Shown piece after piece: positions 37,635-45,954 of a stretch of 64,000 bases of DNA (positions are counted from its first letter, which is position 1; the number at the start of each line of letters is the position of its first letter). The translations under genes and the position numbers were made by a program. The DNA is from an uncultured Prevotellaceae bacterium (GTDB taxonomy: Bacteria; Bacteroidota; Bacteroidia; Bacteroidales; Bacteroidaceae), in assembly GCA_947169115.1 (NCBI GenBank), contig CAMVOK010000003.1, forward strand, positions 1 to 64,000, given 5' to 3'. The notes beneath the pieces are model-generated. The model saw only the letters and a list, made by a program, of their open reading frames with translations, had not been told where the DNA came from and did no database searches.

Positions 37635-38005
37635 TTATGCAATTGTTTTGTAGCTTGTAGGATTTCAGCAGTACGTTCTTTATTAAGACTGCGTGCTAAA
37701 TTGTCTTTATATTCTTGATAACGTGCTTCAATGTTCATCTGTCTAATGACAGCAAGAAAATCCTTCTGTTCCTCATTCATTTTAGTATAAAGTCCACAGC
37801 CTTCCGCAATACGTTTATGGTCGTGGATGAAAGGAGGATCATCATTGCGGCTTACACATCAATAGGCTTTCAACGTTTTCTCAACAACTTGGTGACACAT
37901 GAATGCCACATAAAGCCAATGCTTCGTTTTGTAAAGATCCTCTGCAACACAAAGATCCTCATTTACAATTTCAAGCCATTTATTTGCTCTGTCCACATAT
38001 GTCAT
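37589..38005 (-). pseudogene. HEPN-domain protein gene with a nonsense codon
   Basis: Reading from the ATG at 38005 gives MTYVDRANKWLEIVNEDLCV and a helical HEPN-type domain up to EKTLKAY at residue 48, then TGA at 37861-37859, then CVSRNDDPPFIHDHKRIAEG and a normal remainder to residue 138. Only this one codon breaks the frame; a tryptophan codon TGG would restore it and fits the family. The second half is also open from an ATG at 37780. The promoter and partner gene are intact. HEPN assignment is by pattern (helical, PP-x-x-H motif, MNT neighbour). Confidence 0.7.
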
Positions 38006-38032
38006 TTTTGCATTTCCATATAATCTACGTGA

Positions 38033-38064
38033 CAAAGATACGATTAAGCGAGCGAAAAAGCAAA
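38033..38064 (-). promoter_or_regulatory. Promoter of the HEPN-MNT pair
   Basis: On the minus strand TTTG (38061-38064) and TATCTTTG (38033-38040) are 20 bases apart. RNA would start near 38026, about 20 bases before the HEPN ATG. The promoter is intact. Confidence 0.75.
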
Positions 38065-38099
38065 CAAGTTTGTATTTTTCTTATTTTAAGTCTCAACAT

Positions 38100-38142
38100 A
38101 AATCGCCCCCCGAAAGTCGTTAAGGCTTTCGGGGGGCGATTT
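38100..38142. terminator. Strong hairpin, possible orphan terminator
   Basis: A 17-base perfect stem (38100-38116 with 38126-38142) rich in C on one side and G on the other, with AT-rich flanks. It lies between two divergent promoters, where no gene needs to end. It may insulate them or be left from a lost gene. Confidence 0.6.
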
Positions 38143-38272
38143 ATTGTTTTAGGGCGTTTGCCTTTATCTAGCTGGACGCAAGCTTGACCTGCAAAATACA
38201 CGTACGCAATAATAGTAAGATGTATGCCGAAGATAAATAACCATCGTTCGGAAGTCAAATTAATGGTTGTTT

Positions 38273-38337
38273 ATTCCATCGTGATGGAATGATTATTCAA
38301 TGCCGATGGAATGATTAACCCATCGCGATGGAATAAC
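38273..38337. repeat. Three GATGGAAT repeats with a 22-base period
   Basis: GATGGAAT stands at 38283, 38305 and 38327, exactly 22 bases apart. The first and last copies form palindromes (ATTCCATC with GATGGAAT; CCATCGCGATGG). The block ends about 30 bases before the -33 element of the HU-like gene, which suits an operator read on one face of the helix. Confidence 0.7.
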
Positions 38338-38367
38338 GTGCAGTTAAGTTAAATTTTAAGCGTAAGA

Positions 38368-38399
38368 TTTGCAAGTGTGGAGCGGAAGTAGTATATTTG
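38368..38399 (+). promoter_or_regulatory. Promoter of the HU-like gene
   Basis: TTTG at 38368-38371 and TATATTTG at 38392-38399, 20 bases apart. RNA would start near 38406. Confidence 0.75.
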
Positions 38400-38428
38400 T
38401 GGAGAAATAACCCTAATATATAAGAATT

Positions 38429-39046
38429 ATAGCATTACAGTTTACAGTTGCAAAGCGTGGTGCTTTGCCTGGCGAAGAGACTAATGAGAGAATCTTGCGC
38501 CCTCGTCTGAAGCAAGTAGAGACGGTTGATGTTGTGGAATTTCAGAAGCGTGTGCCCTGGGGCACAGCTATGACAGCGTCGAATCTTATTTTTGCCCTTG
38601 GCGAATTGCAACGTATTATGCTCCATGAGTTCAAGTTGGGCAATGCGGTCACCCTGCCAGGTATCGGTACTTTCCGCCTAAGTCTAAAGGGCGAAGTGGA
38701 AACGGTGAACGGAAACTTTCATGGGCGCAATGTTCGTGTCGATGGGCTTTTGTTCAAGGCCGACCGTGAGCTGACCAAGGCAGTCGAGGCTATTCCCGTC
38801 GATCAGGTACCTTTGGGACAGATAGTGACGGCGGATGATGAAAAGGTTGAAGAGTTGCTGACCGAATTGTTCAGCAAGAACGAAACCATCACTCATAAGA
38901 AGGTGTTCTTTGCCTTCGAGGGCGTGCTGACTCCCCATCGTGTTACCTCATTGCTTGCCCGCCTTACCCGTGAGAGCCGCCTTGTTCGCGAGGGCAGTGG
39001 TTCACAGACGTGTTATCGGGCTGTTCCCGGAAACTTTGGATGCTGA
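38429..39046 (+). CDS. HU/IHF-like DNA-binding protein with a C-terminal extension and no ATG start
   Basis: A nucleoid-type DNA-binding protein. The N-terminal 110 residues match the HU-like group common in Bacteroidetes (ALQFTVAKRG, then VEFQKRV, VTLPGIGTFRLSLKG); the rest (DDEKVEELLTELF and HKKVFFAFEGVLTPHRVTSL) is a second helical domain. The expected first residues are encoded from ATA at 38429 (or ATT at 38426). No ATG, GTG or TTG lies in frame between the RNA start and 38465, where a TTG would remove the first 12 residues of the domain. Either a rare start codon is used or the start was lost. Confidence 0.75.
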   Translation: MALQFTVAKRGALPGEETNERILRPRLKQVETVDVVEFQKRVPWGTAMTASNLIFALGELQRIMLHEFKLGNAVTLPGIGTFRLSLKGEVETVNGNFHGRNVRVDGLLFKADRELTKAVEAIPVDQVPLGQIVTADDEKVEELLTELFSKNETITHKKVFFAFEGVLTPHRVTSLLARLTRESRLVREGSGSQTCYRAVPGNFGC

Positions 39047-39075
39047 TTAGGATACTTTAACGTAAAATATGATGT

Positions 39076-39102
39076 TTTGAAGAGGCTAAAATGTTATCTT
39101 TG
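39076..39102 (+). promoter_or_regulatory. Possible distal promoter of pepD
   Basis: TTTG at 39076-39079 and TATCTTTG at 39095-39102; the spacing of 15 is short. A message from here would carry the structured element at 39175-39349 in a leader of nearly 400 bases. A nearer promoter was not found. Confidence 0.5.
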
Positions 39103-39174
39103 CCAAAATCTAAGTAAGTGAACAAAATTATTATATTTGAAACGAATTGTCCCCAAAGCCCGAAGGGTTGATAA

Positions 39175-39349
39175 GATTACAGGCAGGGGTGAAACCCCTG
39201 CTAAGATGTATGCAGTAGGCAAACCCCAAAGGGGTGGCAGAACTGTCTGTCGCCCTTTCTTGCACAGCAAGCGTAGCCCCTTCGGGTCGTCCGATTATGG
39301 GGCTAACGTTACGGCTTTTTTAGCAGGGAGTTTACCCCTGCCTGTAATC
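39175..39349. repeat. Multi-hairpin palindromic element
   Basis: The ends GATTACAGGCAGGGGT (39175-39190) and ACCCCTGCCTGTAATC (39334-39349) are perfect inverted copies over 16 bases, and pairing continues inward with few mismatches for about 34 bases. Inside are further hairpins: CAGGGGT with ACCCCTG, ACCCC with GGGGT, and CTTGC with GCAAG. A small hairpin GGCCTA with TAGGCC follows. A 31-base inner module (39267-39297) recurs at 53813-53842. No convincing protein is encoded. Confidence 0.75.
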
Positions 39350-39505
39350 TGTGGCCTATTCTAGGCCTTGATGGCACGATTGCATATAATTTGCAGGAAA
39401 AAAGCCTATGAATTCGTTGAACCAACGTTAATTTATGTGGATAAAATTAGTATAATTCGTTTCTAAAACTGTGATTAGGTACTTAACTATTAAAACGATA
39501 TTATC

Positions 39506-40951
39506 ATGATTAGAAATCTGAATCCCCAGGCAGTGTGGAAGAACTTCTACCTGCTGACACAGGTGCCTCGTCCAAGCGGTCACCTCGAAAATGTGCAAAA
39601 CTTTCTGCTTCAGTGGGCCAAGGAACGTGGCATTGAGGCGTGGAAAGACGGTGGCGAGAACATTATCATGCGCAAACCGGCTACACCAGGTATGGAGAAC
39701 CGTCCCACGGCTACGATGCAAGCCCACATGGACATGGTGCCTCAGAAGACAGACGAGAGTCAGCATAACTTTGAGACAGACCCCATTGAGACTTATATCG
39801 ACGGTGACTGGGTGAAGGCCAAGGGAACGACTCTGGGTAGCGATGACGGTATGGGCGTGGCTGCCATCATGGGTGTGTTCGAGAGCAAGGACTTGAAGCA
39901 CGGCCCGTTGGAGGCTCTGATTACGGCTGATGAGGAGACCTGTATGTATGGTGTGAACCATCTGGCTGCCGATACGTTGAAGGGTGAAATCTTGCTGAAC
40001 ATCGACCATGAGACATTGGGCGAGTTTGTCATCGGTAGTGCTGGTGGAGTGAACATTAACTGCAAACTCGGCTACAAGGAGGTGAAACCCGAAGAGGGTG
40101 ATATTGCAGTAAAAATCACCTTGAAGAACTTGCGTGGCGGTCACTCGGGTCTGGAAATTAACGAAAACCGTGCCAATGCCAACAAGTTGATGGCTCGTCT
40201 GGTGCGCCAAGCCATTATTGACGACGATGCACGCCTTTCTTCGTGGCAGGGTGGTAATATGCGCAATGCCATTCCACGTATGGCCGAGGTGGTGCTCACG
40301 ATTCCCCGTGAGAACCTTGATGACTTGAAGGAACTGGTGGACTATTGCCGTGAAGTCTTTGTCAACGAGTATCGTGGTGTAGAGGAAAATATCTCCCTAT
40401 CCATCGAGGAAATTGCACTTCCAGAAGGGGAGATGCCACAGGAAATCCAGGACAACGTAATTGATGCCCTTGTGGCTTGTCATGATGGTGTTCTGCGTAA
40501 TATCCCCTCCATCTCATCGGTAGTGGAAACGAGTTCCAACTTAGGTATTGTGAATATTGGCGGCGGTGAGGCTTCCATTCTTATTTTGGCACGTTCCAGC
40601 AGCGAGACCATGATGGAATACATTCAGGAGATGCAGGAGTCTTGTTTCTCTATGGCAGGCATGGCCGTAAGCTATGACGGACATTATGGGGCATGGCAAC
40701 CCAACTTCGACAGTGCCATTGTGGCCAAGATGGTGGATGTACACAATCGTTTGTTCCCCGAGGAGCCGGCTCGCATAGAGGTTGTTCATGCAGGTCTTGA
40801 GTGCAGCATTATTGGTGGTGTCTATCCCAAAATGGACCTTGTGAGCTTTGGTCCCACGTTGCGCTCGCCCCATACTCCCGACGAACGTTGCTACATCCCC
40901 AGTGTGGAGAAGTTCTGGACATTCTTGACCAAACTGCTGGAGGAAATATAA
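39506..40951 (+). CDS. pepD: Aminoacyl-histidine dipeptidase (peptidase D)
   Basis: Zinc dipeptidase of the M20 family that cleaves Xaa-His and other dipeptides in the cytosol. The 481-residue product has the metal ligands in MQAHMDMVPQ, LGSDDGMGVAA and DEETCMYGVN, and the lid/dimerisation domain in the middle. The ending LRSPHTPDERCYIPSVEKFW carries the last metal histidine. Length is that of E. coli PepD. No further start is in competition with the ATG at 39506. Confidence 0.95.
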   Translation: MIRNLNPQAVWKNFYLLTQVPRPSGHLENVQNFLLQWAKERGIEAWKDGGENIIMRKPATPGMENRPTATMQAHMDMVPQKTDESQHNFETDPIETYIDGDWVKAKGTTLGSDDGMGVAAIMGVFESKDLKHGPLEALITADEETCMYGVNHLAADTLKGEILLNIDHETLGEFVIGSAGGVNINCKLGYKEVKPEEGDIAVKITLKNLRGGHSGLEINENRANANKLMARLVRQAIIDDDARLSSWQGGNMRNAIPRMAEVVLTIPRENLDDLKELVDYCREVFVNEYRGVEENISLSIEEIALPEGEMPQEIQDNVIDALVACHDGVLRNIPSISSVVETSSNLGIVNIGGGEASILILARSSSETMMEYIQEMQESCFSMAGMAVSYDGHYGAWQPNFDSAIVAKMVDVHNRLFPEEPARIEVVHAGLECSIIGGVYPKMDLVSFGPTLRSPHTPDERCYIPSVEKFWTFLTKLLEEI

Positions 40952-40956
40952 ATTAC

Positions 40957-40982
40957 GCCCCTGCCCCCTCCCCAAGAGGGGC
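40957..40982. repeat. GC-rich hairpin between pepD and the macroglobulin gene
   Basis: GCCCCT (40957-40962) pairs with AGGGGC (40977-40982) around CCTCCCC-rich sequence. It resembles the GC-rich elements at 18571, 19911 and 34370 but is short and has only one arm. Confidence 0.5.
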
Positions 40983-41001
40983 ATGAACCACAGATAAGCT
41001 T

Positions 41002-44000
41002 ATGAGAAAAACTTTCATCCTTTTTGTCCTGTACCTTGTGATTGCATCGCAAGGAAAACTCTCAGCCAAGAACCAAGGCCACGAACTCAATGACCTGCTG
41101 TTGTCCTACATGAATGTGGAGGATATACATCCCGACAGTATGGAAAGCAATATTGAGCATCTGAAACAAAAGCGCCTGTTGTCGAAAGATGAGGCCGAAA
41201 AGGCTGTATATGCTGCTGCCATAGCCCGTTTGTATGGCGAGCGTATTTCGTGGCGCAGTGTGGGCAACGACTTACGCGATTCCATGGTGCATTGGTATGG
41301 AGTGGCTTTGGCCGATAAACAGATATTGGCCCGAACCAAAGCCAAACGCTGGCGTCCCTTTGTCGTGCTGGGAAAGGATGAAGGTTATTTCGGTGGCGAT
41401 ATGCTGAACGTCGTATGGCGTAGCATGATAGAGCAGACCGAAAGGTACCTTCGTACCCAAGAGTTGCCGAATTACGGTGAAGTGATTGATTTTTATCGTC
41501 AGCATGGCATGCGTAATGCCGCCTTGCTGCTGACTATCGACTCACTGTATGACCGTTCTGCTGGGGTGAAGGAGAGTGAACTGCTGAAGGTTCGGGACGA
41601 CTTTTCCGACCTACCCCTTTGTGCTGAGGTGTATTTGCGCTTGGGCACAGATGGTAGGAAATCGGACTTTCAACGCCGCGAATGGTTGCAGCAGGGAATA
41701 AAGAAATACCCTGGCTACAAGCGCAAGTCGGCTCTGCAAAATGCTTTGACTCGCTTGTCTGACCCTTTCTTTGAGGTACTTGGGTTGGGGAATGTATATC
41801 CTGGTAAAACCTATCAGTGGGTGATTCGGGCAAGGAATGTGCAGTCGGTTATTATCGATGGGGTGAAACATGATTTACCCAAACATGACCCCATAGAGTC
41901 GTTCTATGATACGCTTACGTGGATTGCTCCCAAACCAGGTAGTTATGAACGGACTTTTATACCCTGCACCTCGGCTAAACTGACCGAGAAAATAAAACCC
42001 TTGAAACGATGGGTGCGTGTTTCTGCCTTGCAGGAGGTTCTGCAGGTGTTGCCCGATGGCAAGGCTCGTGTTTTGGTGGTGGATTCCGAGACAGGCGAGC
42101 CACAGCCCGATGTTACGGTTGCCGTATTCCCACCAACTTCGGGCAAGAATGATACCATAGCCTATTTTGTGGGACAAACCAACTGTCAGGGAAAGGTGGA
42201 TGTTCCTTTCTATGAGACTGAAAAGAGTACAAGTTGGCCTAGACAACTGGCCTATAGGTTAAGTACTCCCGATGAACAGCATCTGCCTCTAATCAGGCGT
42301 TACTTTTATAATGTAAGTCGCTGGGAGGGGGCTCCTACGGATTCCACATCTCATATTGAACTGTTTACCGACCGTGCCATATATCGGCCAGGTCAAACCG
42401 TACATGTAAGTGGTCTTGCCTATCGTCAACTTGATTGGGAGGCACGGGCTTCGGGTGGAGAAGAACACACGTTACGTTTTTACGATTCGAATCGGAAATT
42501 GGTGGAGGAACGTTTTGTAAATGCCGATGAAATGGGCGTTTTTAGTGCCGACTTCGTTATACCTGTCGGACGTAGAAATGGTACATTCAGGATACTAGCC
42601 GATGGGAAGGAGACGGTCTATTTCCGTGTTGAGGAGTATAAGCGTCCCACGTTTGAGGTGACCCTCGAAGACAGCTTGTACGTAGATGGTGATACATGTG
42701 AGGTGCGTGGTCGTGCATTGAATTATGATGGTAGTCCCCTTCGTGGTGCCCGTGTCACGGGAACCTGTCGTTGGCAGATCCCGTGGTTCTATTATACCAA
42801 GCGGAATCCTTCGGGCGATACACAAACACTCGACACCATAGAGACCGATGACAAGGGAAGGTTCGTTTATAGAATAAAAATTAATGGTGAAGAATTAAGA
42901 ATTGACAGAAAACGTCTTTCACTATCGGTTAATGTGGATGTCCTGAGTCAGCAGGGCGAGACGCACAATGCGCAGCACTGGTATTGGCGTTTAAACGAAC
43001 CGCAACCCGAGCCTGAACCCGAGTCCGTGAGGGTGGACAGTACCCTCCTCGTTCGTTGTGTGTCTGATAGTTTCTCGGAAGACCACCCGGGGCGCATAGA
43101 GATTACCACAAATCTCGAGGACGTATATCTTCATTACACCCTGTCTGCTGCAGGCAAAGTATGGACGGACAACATGGTGAAGATAAGTGGTGAAACCTAT
43201 TTCTTGGAAATACCCTATAGGGAAGAATATGACCAGAGTCTGACCGCCTCTTTCTGCTTTGTGAAAAAGGGGAAGGTGTATAGTGACATGAAAACCATCC
43301 GACTGGTGCGTCCAGCAGATAAACTTCGTGTCCATTGGGACACCTTCCGTGATTTGCTGCAACCAGGCCAGAAAGAGGAATGGAAACTGACCCTTCGCCG
43401 TCCCGACGGTACACCAGCTGATGCCAATCTGATGTTGACCATGTATGATGCCTCCCTCGACTATTTCAACAATGGCGATAAGCATCGATGGAATTTTTCC
43501 GTCAGTCGTGGACATCGCACCTTTGGTGTTCCTTATGAAGGTGTAGCTGTTAGAGACTTTTACATGACCACTGTTTCAGGATGGTATGACCAGAAAACCA
43601 GGAAGGAGCGTGAACTGAGTTTCTCCTACATTAATCCTGATTGTTTCCAAACGCCTGTCTATTCCCGTTCCACGGGTAATCGTTTGTATCGTACAATGGG
43701 GGGCATGCCTGTCATGAAAACGATGGAGGCAGAAGTACCGGAATTGGAAAAGGTGGCTGTGTCCGATGCTACTCTCCATGAGGTTGCTAACGTAAAGGCA
43801 TCGCGCGACAATGGGGTGGCGGACAAAACCGATGATGGGGAGGCAGAAGAGGAGATAATGTCTGTTCTAATGCGAGAAAACTTCGATGAAACCGCATTTT
43901 TCTATCCTCAGTTAAGGACAGACAAGGAGGGACAGGTGAGCATTGTATTTACCCTGCCAGAAAGTTTGACCCGTTGGAATCTTCTTGGATTCGCCCATAC

Positions 44001-45930
44001 GCGGGATATGCTATATGCCAATCTGACGGAGGAAGTGGAGGCACGCAAGGATTTAATGGCACAACTTTATTTGCCGCGTTTCCTCCGTCCGGGCGACGAA
44101 GCCCTGTTGACGGCAACGGTACGAAATGTCAGCGAACAACAGCAGAAGGGTAGGGGCTTAATGCAAATCCTCGATGCCAAGACGGAAAAGGTGTTGAAGT
44201 CTTGGAAATGCGATGTCAACCTCGCTGCCCAGAAAGATACCGTTATTCATTATCCATTTTCCATTGTCGATTATCAACTGCCCGAAGGGCTTATTGTCCG
44301 TTGGGCAGTAGAGGGTACGACCTGTAGCGATGGTGAACAGCGACTGTTGCCTGTGTTGCCAGCCACGATGCACATGACGAATACGTTGGCTATTACGGCC
44401 TATAATCCTTCGGTGCAAAACATCGATCTTACGAAACTTTTCCCATTGACTGCCACGAACCGACGTCTGACGGTAGAATACACCACTCATCCCGAACAGT
44501 ATGCCCTTCAGACTTTGCCGTCATTGGCACGTACCAATAGGAACGATGTTTTGTCCTTGGTTACTGCTTACTATGCAGGTGCACTCGGAAAGGCATTGAA
44601 TGTAAAAATGACCGATTCTACCGAGGTTTATATGGATAAGCTGAAGACATTACAAGATGCTGATGGCGGTTTTAGCTGGTTCTCTCAGATGCCTGCCAGT
44701 CCGTATCTCACTCGTGAGGTTGCGTTCTTGCTTACACGTCTGCACATGCTCACTGGAACGAAACATGCCGGGCAGATCAATGAAAAGGCCATTCATTATT
44801 TACTCCGTCAGCGTGTGGATTCTACTTATCTGAGTGTTTCGGACTTGCGCATACTCTATGTCGCCCTGTATGGTGGTGTTAGTCTTACGAAGGAAGAACA
44901 GAAAAAGGTGGATTTCCTACTTAAGTTGGCGAAACGTGAGGACGTGGAGGAAGAGGGCTACGAACGACAGGCTCTGTTGGCCATTGTCTTGAAACAGGCT
45001 GGGGCAGAACGTAAGGCATCGAAGTGTATGAAGGCATTCCGTAAGTATCTGGTATCGAGTCCAGAACGGGGTACATACATCGAATTTCCCAAGGGCAGTT
45101 TCAGCAGCATAGACCGAAAACTTCACATTCATGTGCAGTTGATGGAGGCTTTGCAGCGTGTGGCTCCCGACGATACGTTGCTTGTTGGGATGCGGCGTTA
45201 TCTGCTTCAGCAGAAGCGTACCCAGGAATGGTCAACTCCGATTAATTCTGCCAATGCCGTATTTGCCTTGTTGAATCCCAATGGGCGTGAGAATGTCGGG
45301 GTTACCCAATTACAAGACCTTCTGACCCTAACACGTAAGAACAGTCCCACGCAGAACTTTATGGCCAAGGACGATTCTTTGGGATATATCCATGATTCTT
45401 TGGAGATCGAGGATGGAAAACTCCCCATGCGCTTACGACTACATAAGTTCTCGAAAGGGGAAAGTTGGGGTGGCATATATGCTGACTTTGAGCAGCCTTT
45501 TGACCAAGTAGAGTCACATGCTACGGGCTTAAGCATTAAGCAGGAATATCCTACAAATGCCAAGGCGGGTAGTCGTTATACGGTGCGTTACAGAATCTCG
45601 GCAGATCGCGATTATGAGTATGTTACCCTTATATGTCCGCGTCCGGCCTTTACCGAACCCGTTGACCAAAGGTCGGGTTATCGTTGGAGCCGTCAGTCGC
45701 CCTACGGATGGGGGGGTGGCCTGGGGTATTACAGGCAGGTTCATGACACGACAACGGAATATAATTTCTACCAGATACCTCGTGGTGACTATCTGATAGA
45801 GGAAACCCTGTATGTGGAACGTGATGGACGATACCACTCGGGAGTGGCTGTAATCCGATGCGAATATGCCGATGAGTTCCAAGGACATTCGGACGATTGT
45901 GTGGTAAGTAGCGAGGGGAGTATACACTAA
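41002..45930 (+). CDS. Alpha-2-macroglobulin-like protein (MG2 domain)
   Basis: A 1642-residue exported protein with a signal peptide near residues 1-22. Residues about 20-260 are helical and of unknown type; a MG2 domain follows (ELFTDRAIYRPGQTVHVSG, about 453-470), then a MG-type stretch and the A2M core (FFYPQLRTDKEGQVSIVFTL and ESLTRWNLLGFAHTRDM, about 972-1010) and an alpha/alpha domain with the TED fold (YYAGALGKALNVKM, then SWFSQMPASPYLTREVAF). The thioester motif CxEQ is absent, so it cannot trap proteases covalently. It sits before a DUF4837 lipoprotein gene. Heptad arrays lie in frame at two places. Confidence 0.88.
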   Translation: MRKTFILFVLYLVIASQGKLSAKNQGHELNDLLLSYMNVEDIHPDSMESNIEHLKQKRLLSKDEAEKAVYAAAIARLYGERISWRSVGNDLRDSMVHWYGVALADKQILARTKAKRWRPFVVLGKDEGYFGGDMLNVVWRSMIEQTERYLRTQELPNYGEVIDFYRQHGMRNAALLLTIDSLYDRSAGVKESELLKVRDDFSDLPLCAEVYLRLGTDGRKSDFQRREWLQQGIKKYPGYKRKSALQNALTRLSDPFFEVLGLGNVYPGKTYQWVIRARNVQSVIIDGVKHDLPKHDPIESFYDTLTWIAPKPGSYERTFIPCTSAKLTEKIKPLKRWVRVSALQEVLQVLPDGKARVLVVDSETGEPQPDVTVAVFPPTSGKNDTIAYFVGQTNCQGKVDVPFYETEKSTSWPRQLAYRLSTPDEQHLPLIRRYFYNVSRWEGAPTDSTSHIELFTDRAIYRPGQTVHVSGLAYRQLDWEARASGGEEHTLRFYDSNRKLVEERFVNADEMGVFSADFVIPVGRRNGTFRILADGKETVYFRVEEYKRPTFEVTLEDSLYVDGDTCEVRGRALNYDGSPLRGARVTGTCRWQIPWFYYTKRNPSGDTQTLDTIETDDKGRFVYRIKINGEELRIDRKRLSLSVNVDVLSQQGETHNAQHWYWRLNEPQPEPEPESVRVDSTLLVRCVSDSFSEDHPGRIEITTNLEDVYLHYTLSAAGKVWTDNMVKISGETYFLEIPYREEYDQSLTASFCFVKKGKVYSDMKTIRLVRPADKLRVHWDTFRDLLQPGQKEEWKLTLRRPDGTPADANLMLTMYDASLDYFNNGDKHRWNFSVSRGHRTFGVPYEGVAVRDFYMTTVSGWYDQKTRKERELSFSYINPDCFQTPVYSRSTGNRLYRTMGGMPVMKTMEAEVPELEKVAVSDATLHEVANVKASRDNGVADKTDDGEAEEEIMSVLMRENFDETAFFYPQLRTDKEGQVSIVFTLPESLTRWNLLGFAHTRDMLYANLTEEVEARKDLMAQLYLPRFLRPGDEALLTATVRNVSEQQQKGRGLMQILDAKTEKVLKSWKCDVNLAAQKDTVIHYPFSIVDYQLPEGLIVRWAVEGTTCSDGEQRLLPVLPATMHMTNTLAITAYNPSVQNIDLTKLFPLTATNRRLTVEYTTHPEQYALQTLPSLARTNRNDVLSLVTAYYAGALGKALNVKMTDSTEVYMDKLKTLQDADGGFSWFSQMPASPYLTREVAFLLTRLHMLTGTKHAGQINEKAIHYLLRQRVDSTYLSVSDLRILYVALYGGVSLTKEEQKKVDFLLKLAKREDVEEEGYERQALLAIVLKQAGAERKASKCMKAFRKYLVSSPERGTYIEFPKGSFSSIDRKLHIHVQLMEALQRVAPDDTLLVGMRRYLLQQKRTQEWSTPINSANAVFALLNPNGRENVGVTQLQDLLTLTRKNSPTQNFMAKDDSLGYIHDSLEIEDGKLPMRLRLHKFSKGESWGGIYADFEQPFDQVESHATGLSIKQEYPTNAKAGSRYTVRYRISADRDYEYVTLICPRPAFTEPVDQRSGYRWSRQSPYGWGGGLGYYRQVHDTTTEYNFYQIPRGDYLIEETLYVERDGRYHSGVAVIRCEYADEFQGHSDDCVVSSEGSIH
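42878..42905. repeat. Heptad array inside the macroglobulin gene (first)
   Basis: Four units (AAATTAA, TGGTGAA, GAATTAA, GAATTGA) in frame at about residues 626-635, giving INGEELRID in a loop between beta strands. Confidence 0.55.
44243..44277. repeat. Heptad array inside the macroglobulin gene (second)
   Basis: Five units (TTATTCA, TTATCCA, TTTTCCA, TTGTCGA, TTATCAA) in frame at about residues 1081-1092, giving IHYPFSIVDYQ. Confidence 0.65.
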
Positions 45931-45954
45931 CTAAAAAGGAGATATAATTATGCT

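Noticed and set aside
38025-38258. A 77-codon minus-strand frame over the hairpin at 38100-38142
   Set aside because: It runs through a perfect terminator-like stem and through the HEPN promoter; no family is seen.
39137-39364. A 75-codon plus-strand frame through the palindromic element
   Set aside because: It follows the hairpins and the repeat module and not codon-like sequence; the region is better described as a structured repeat.
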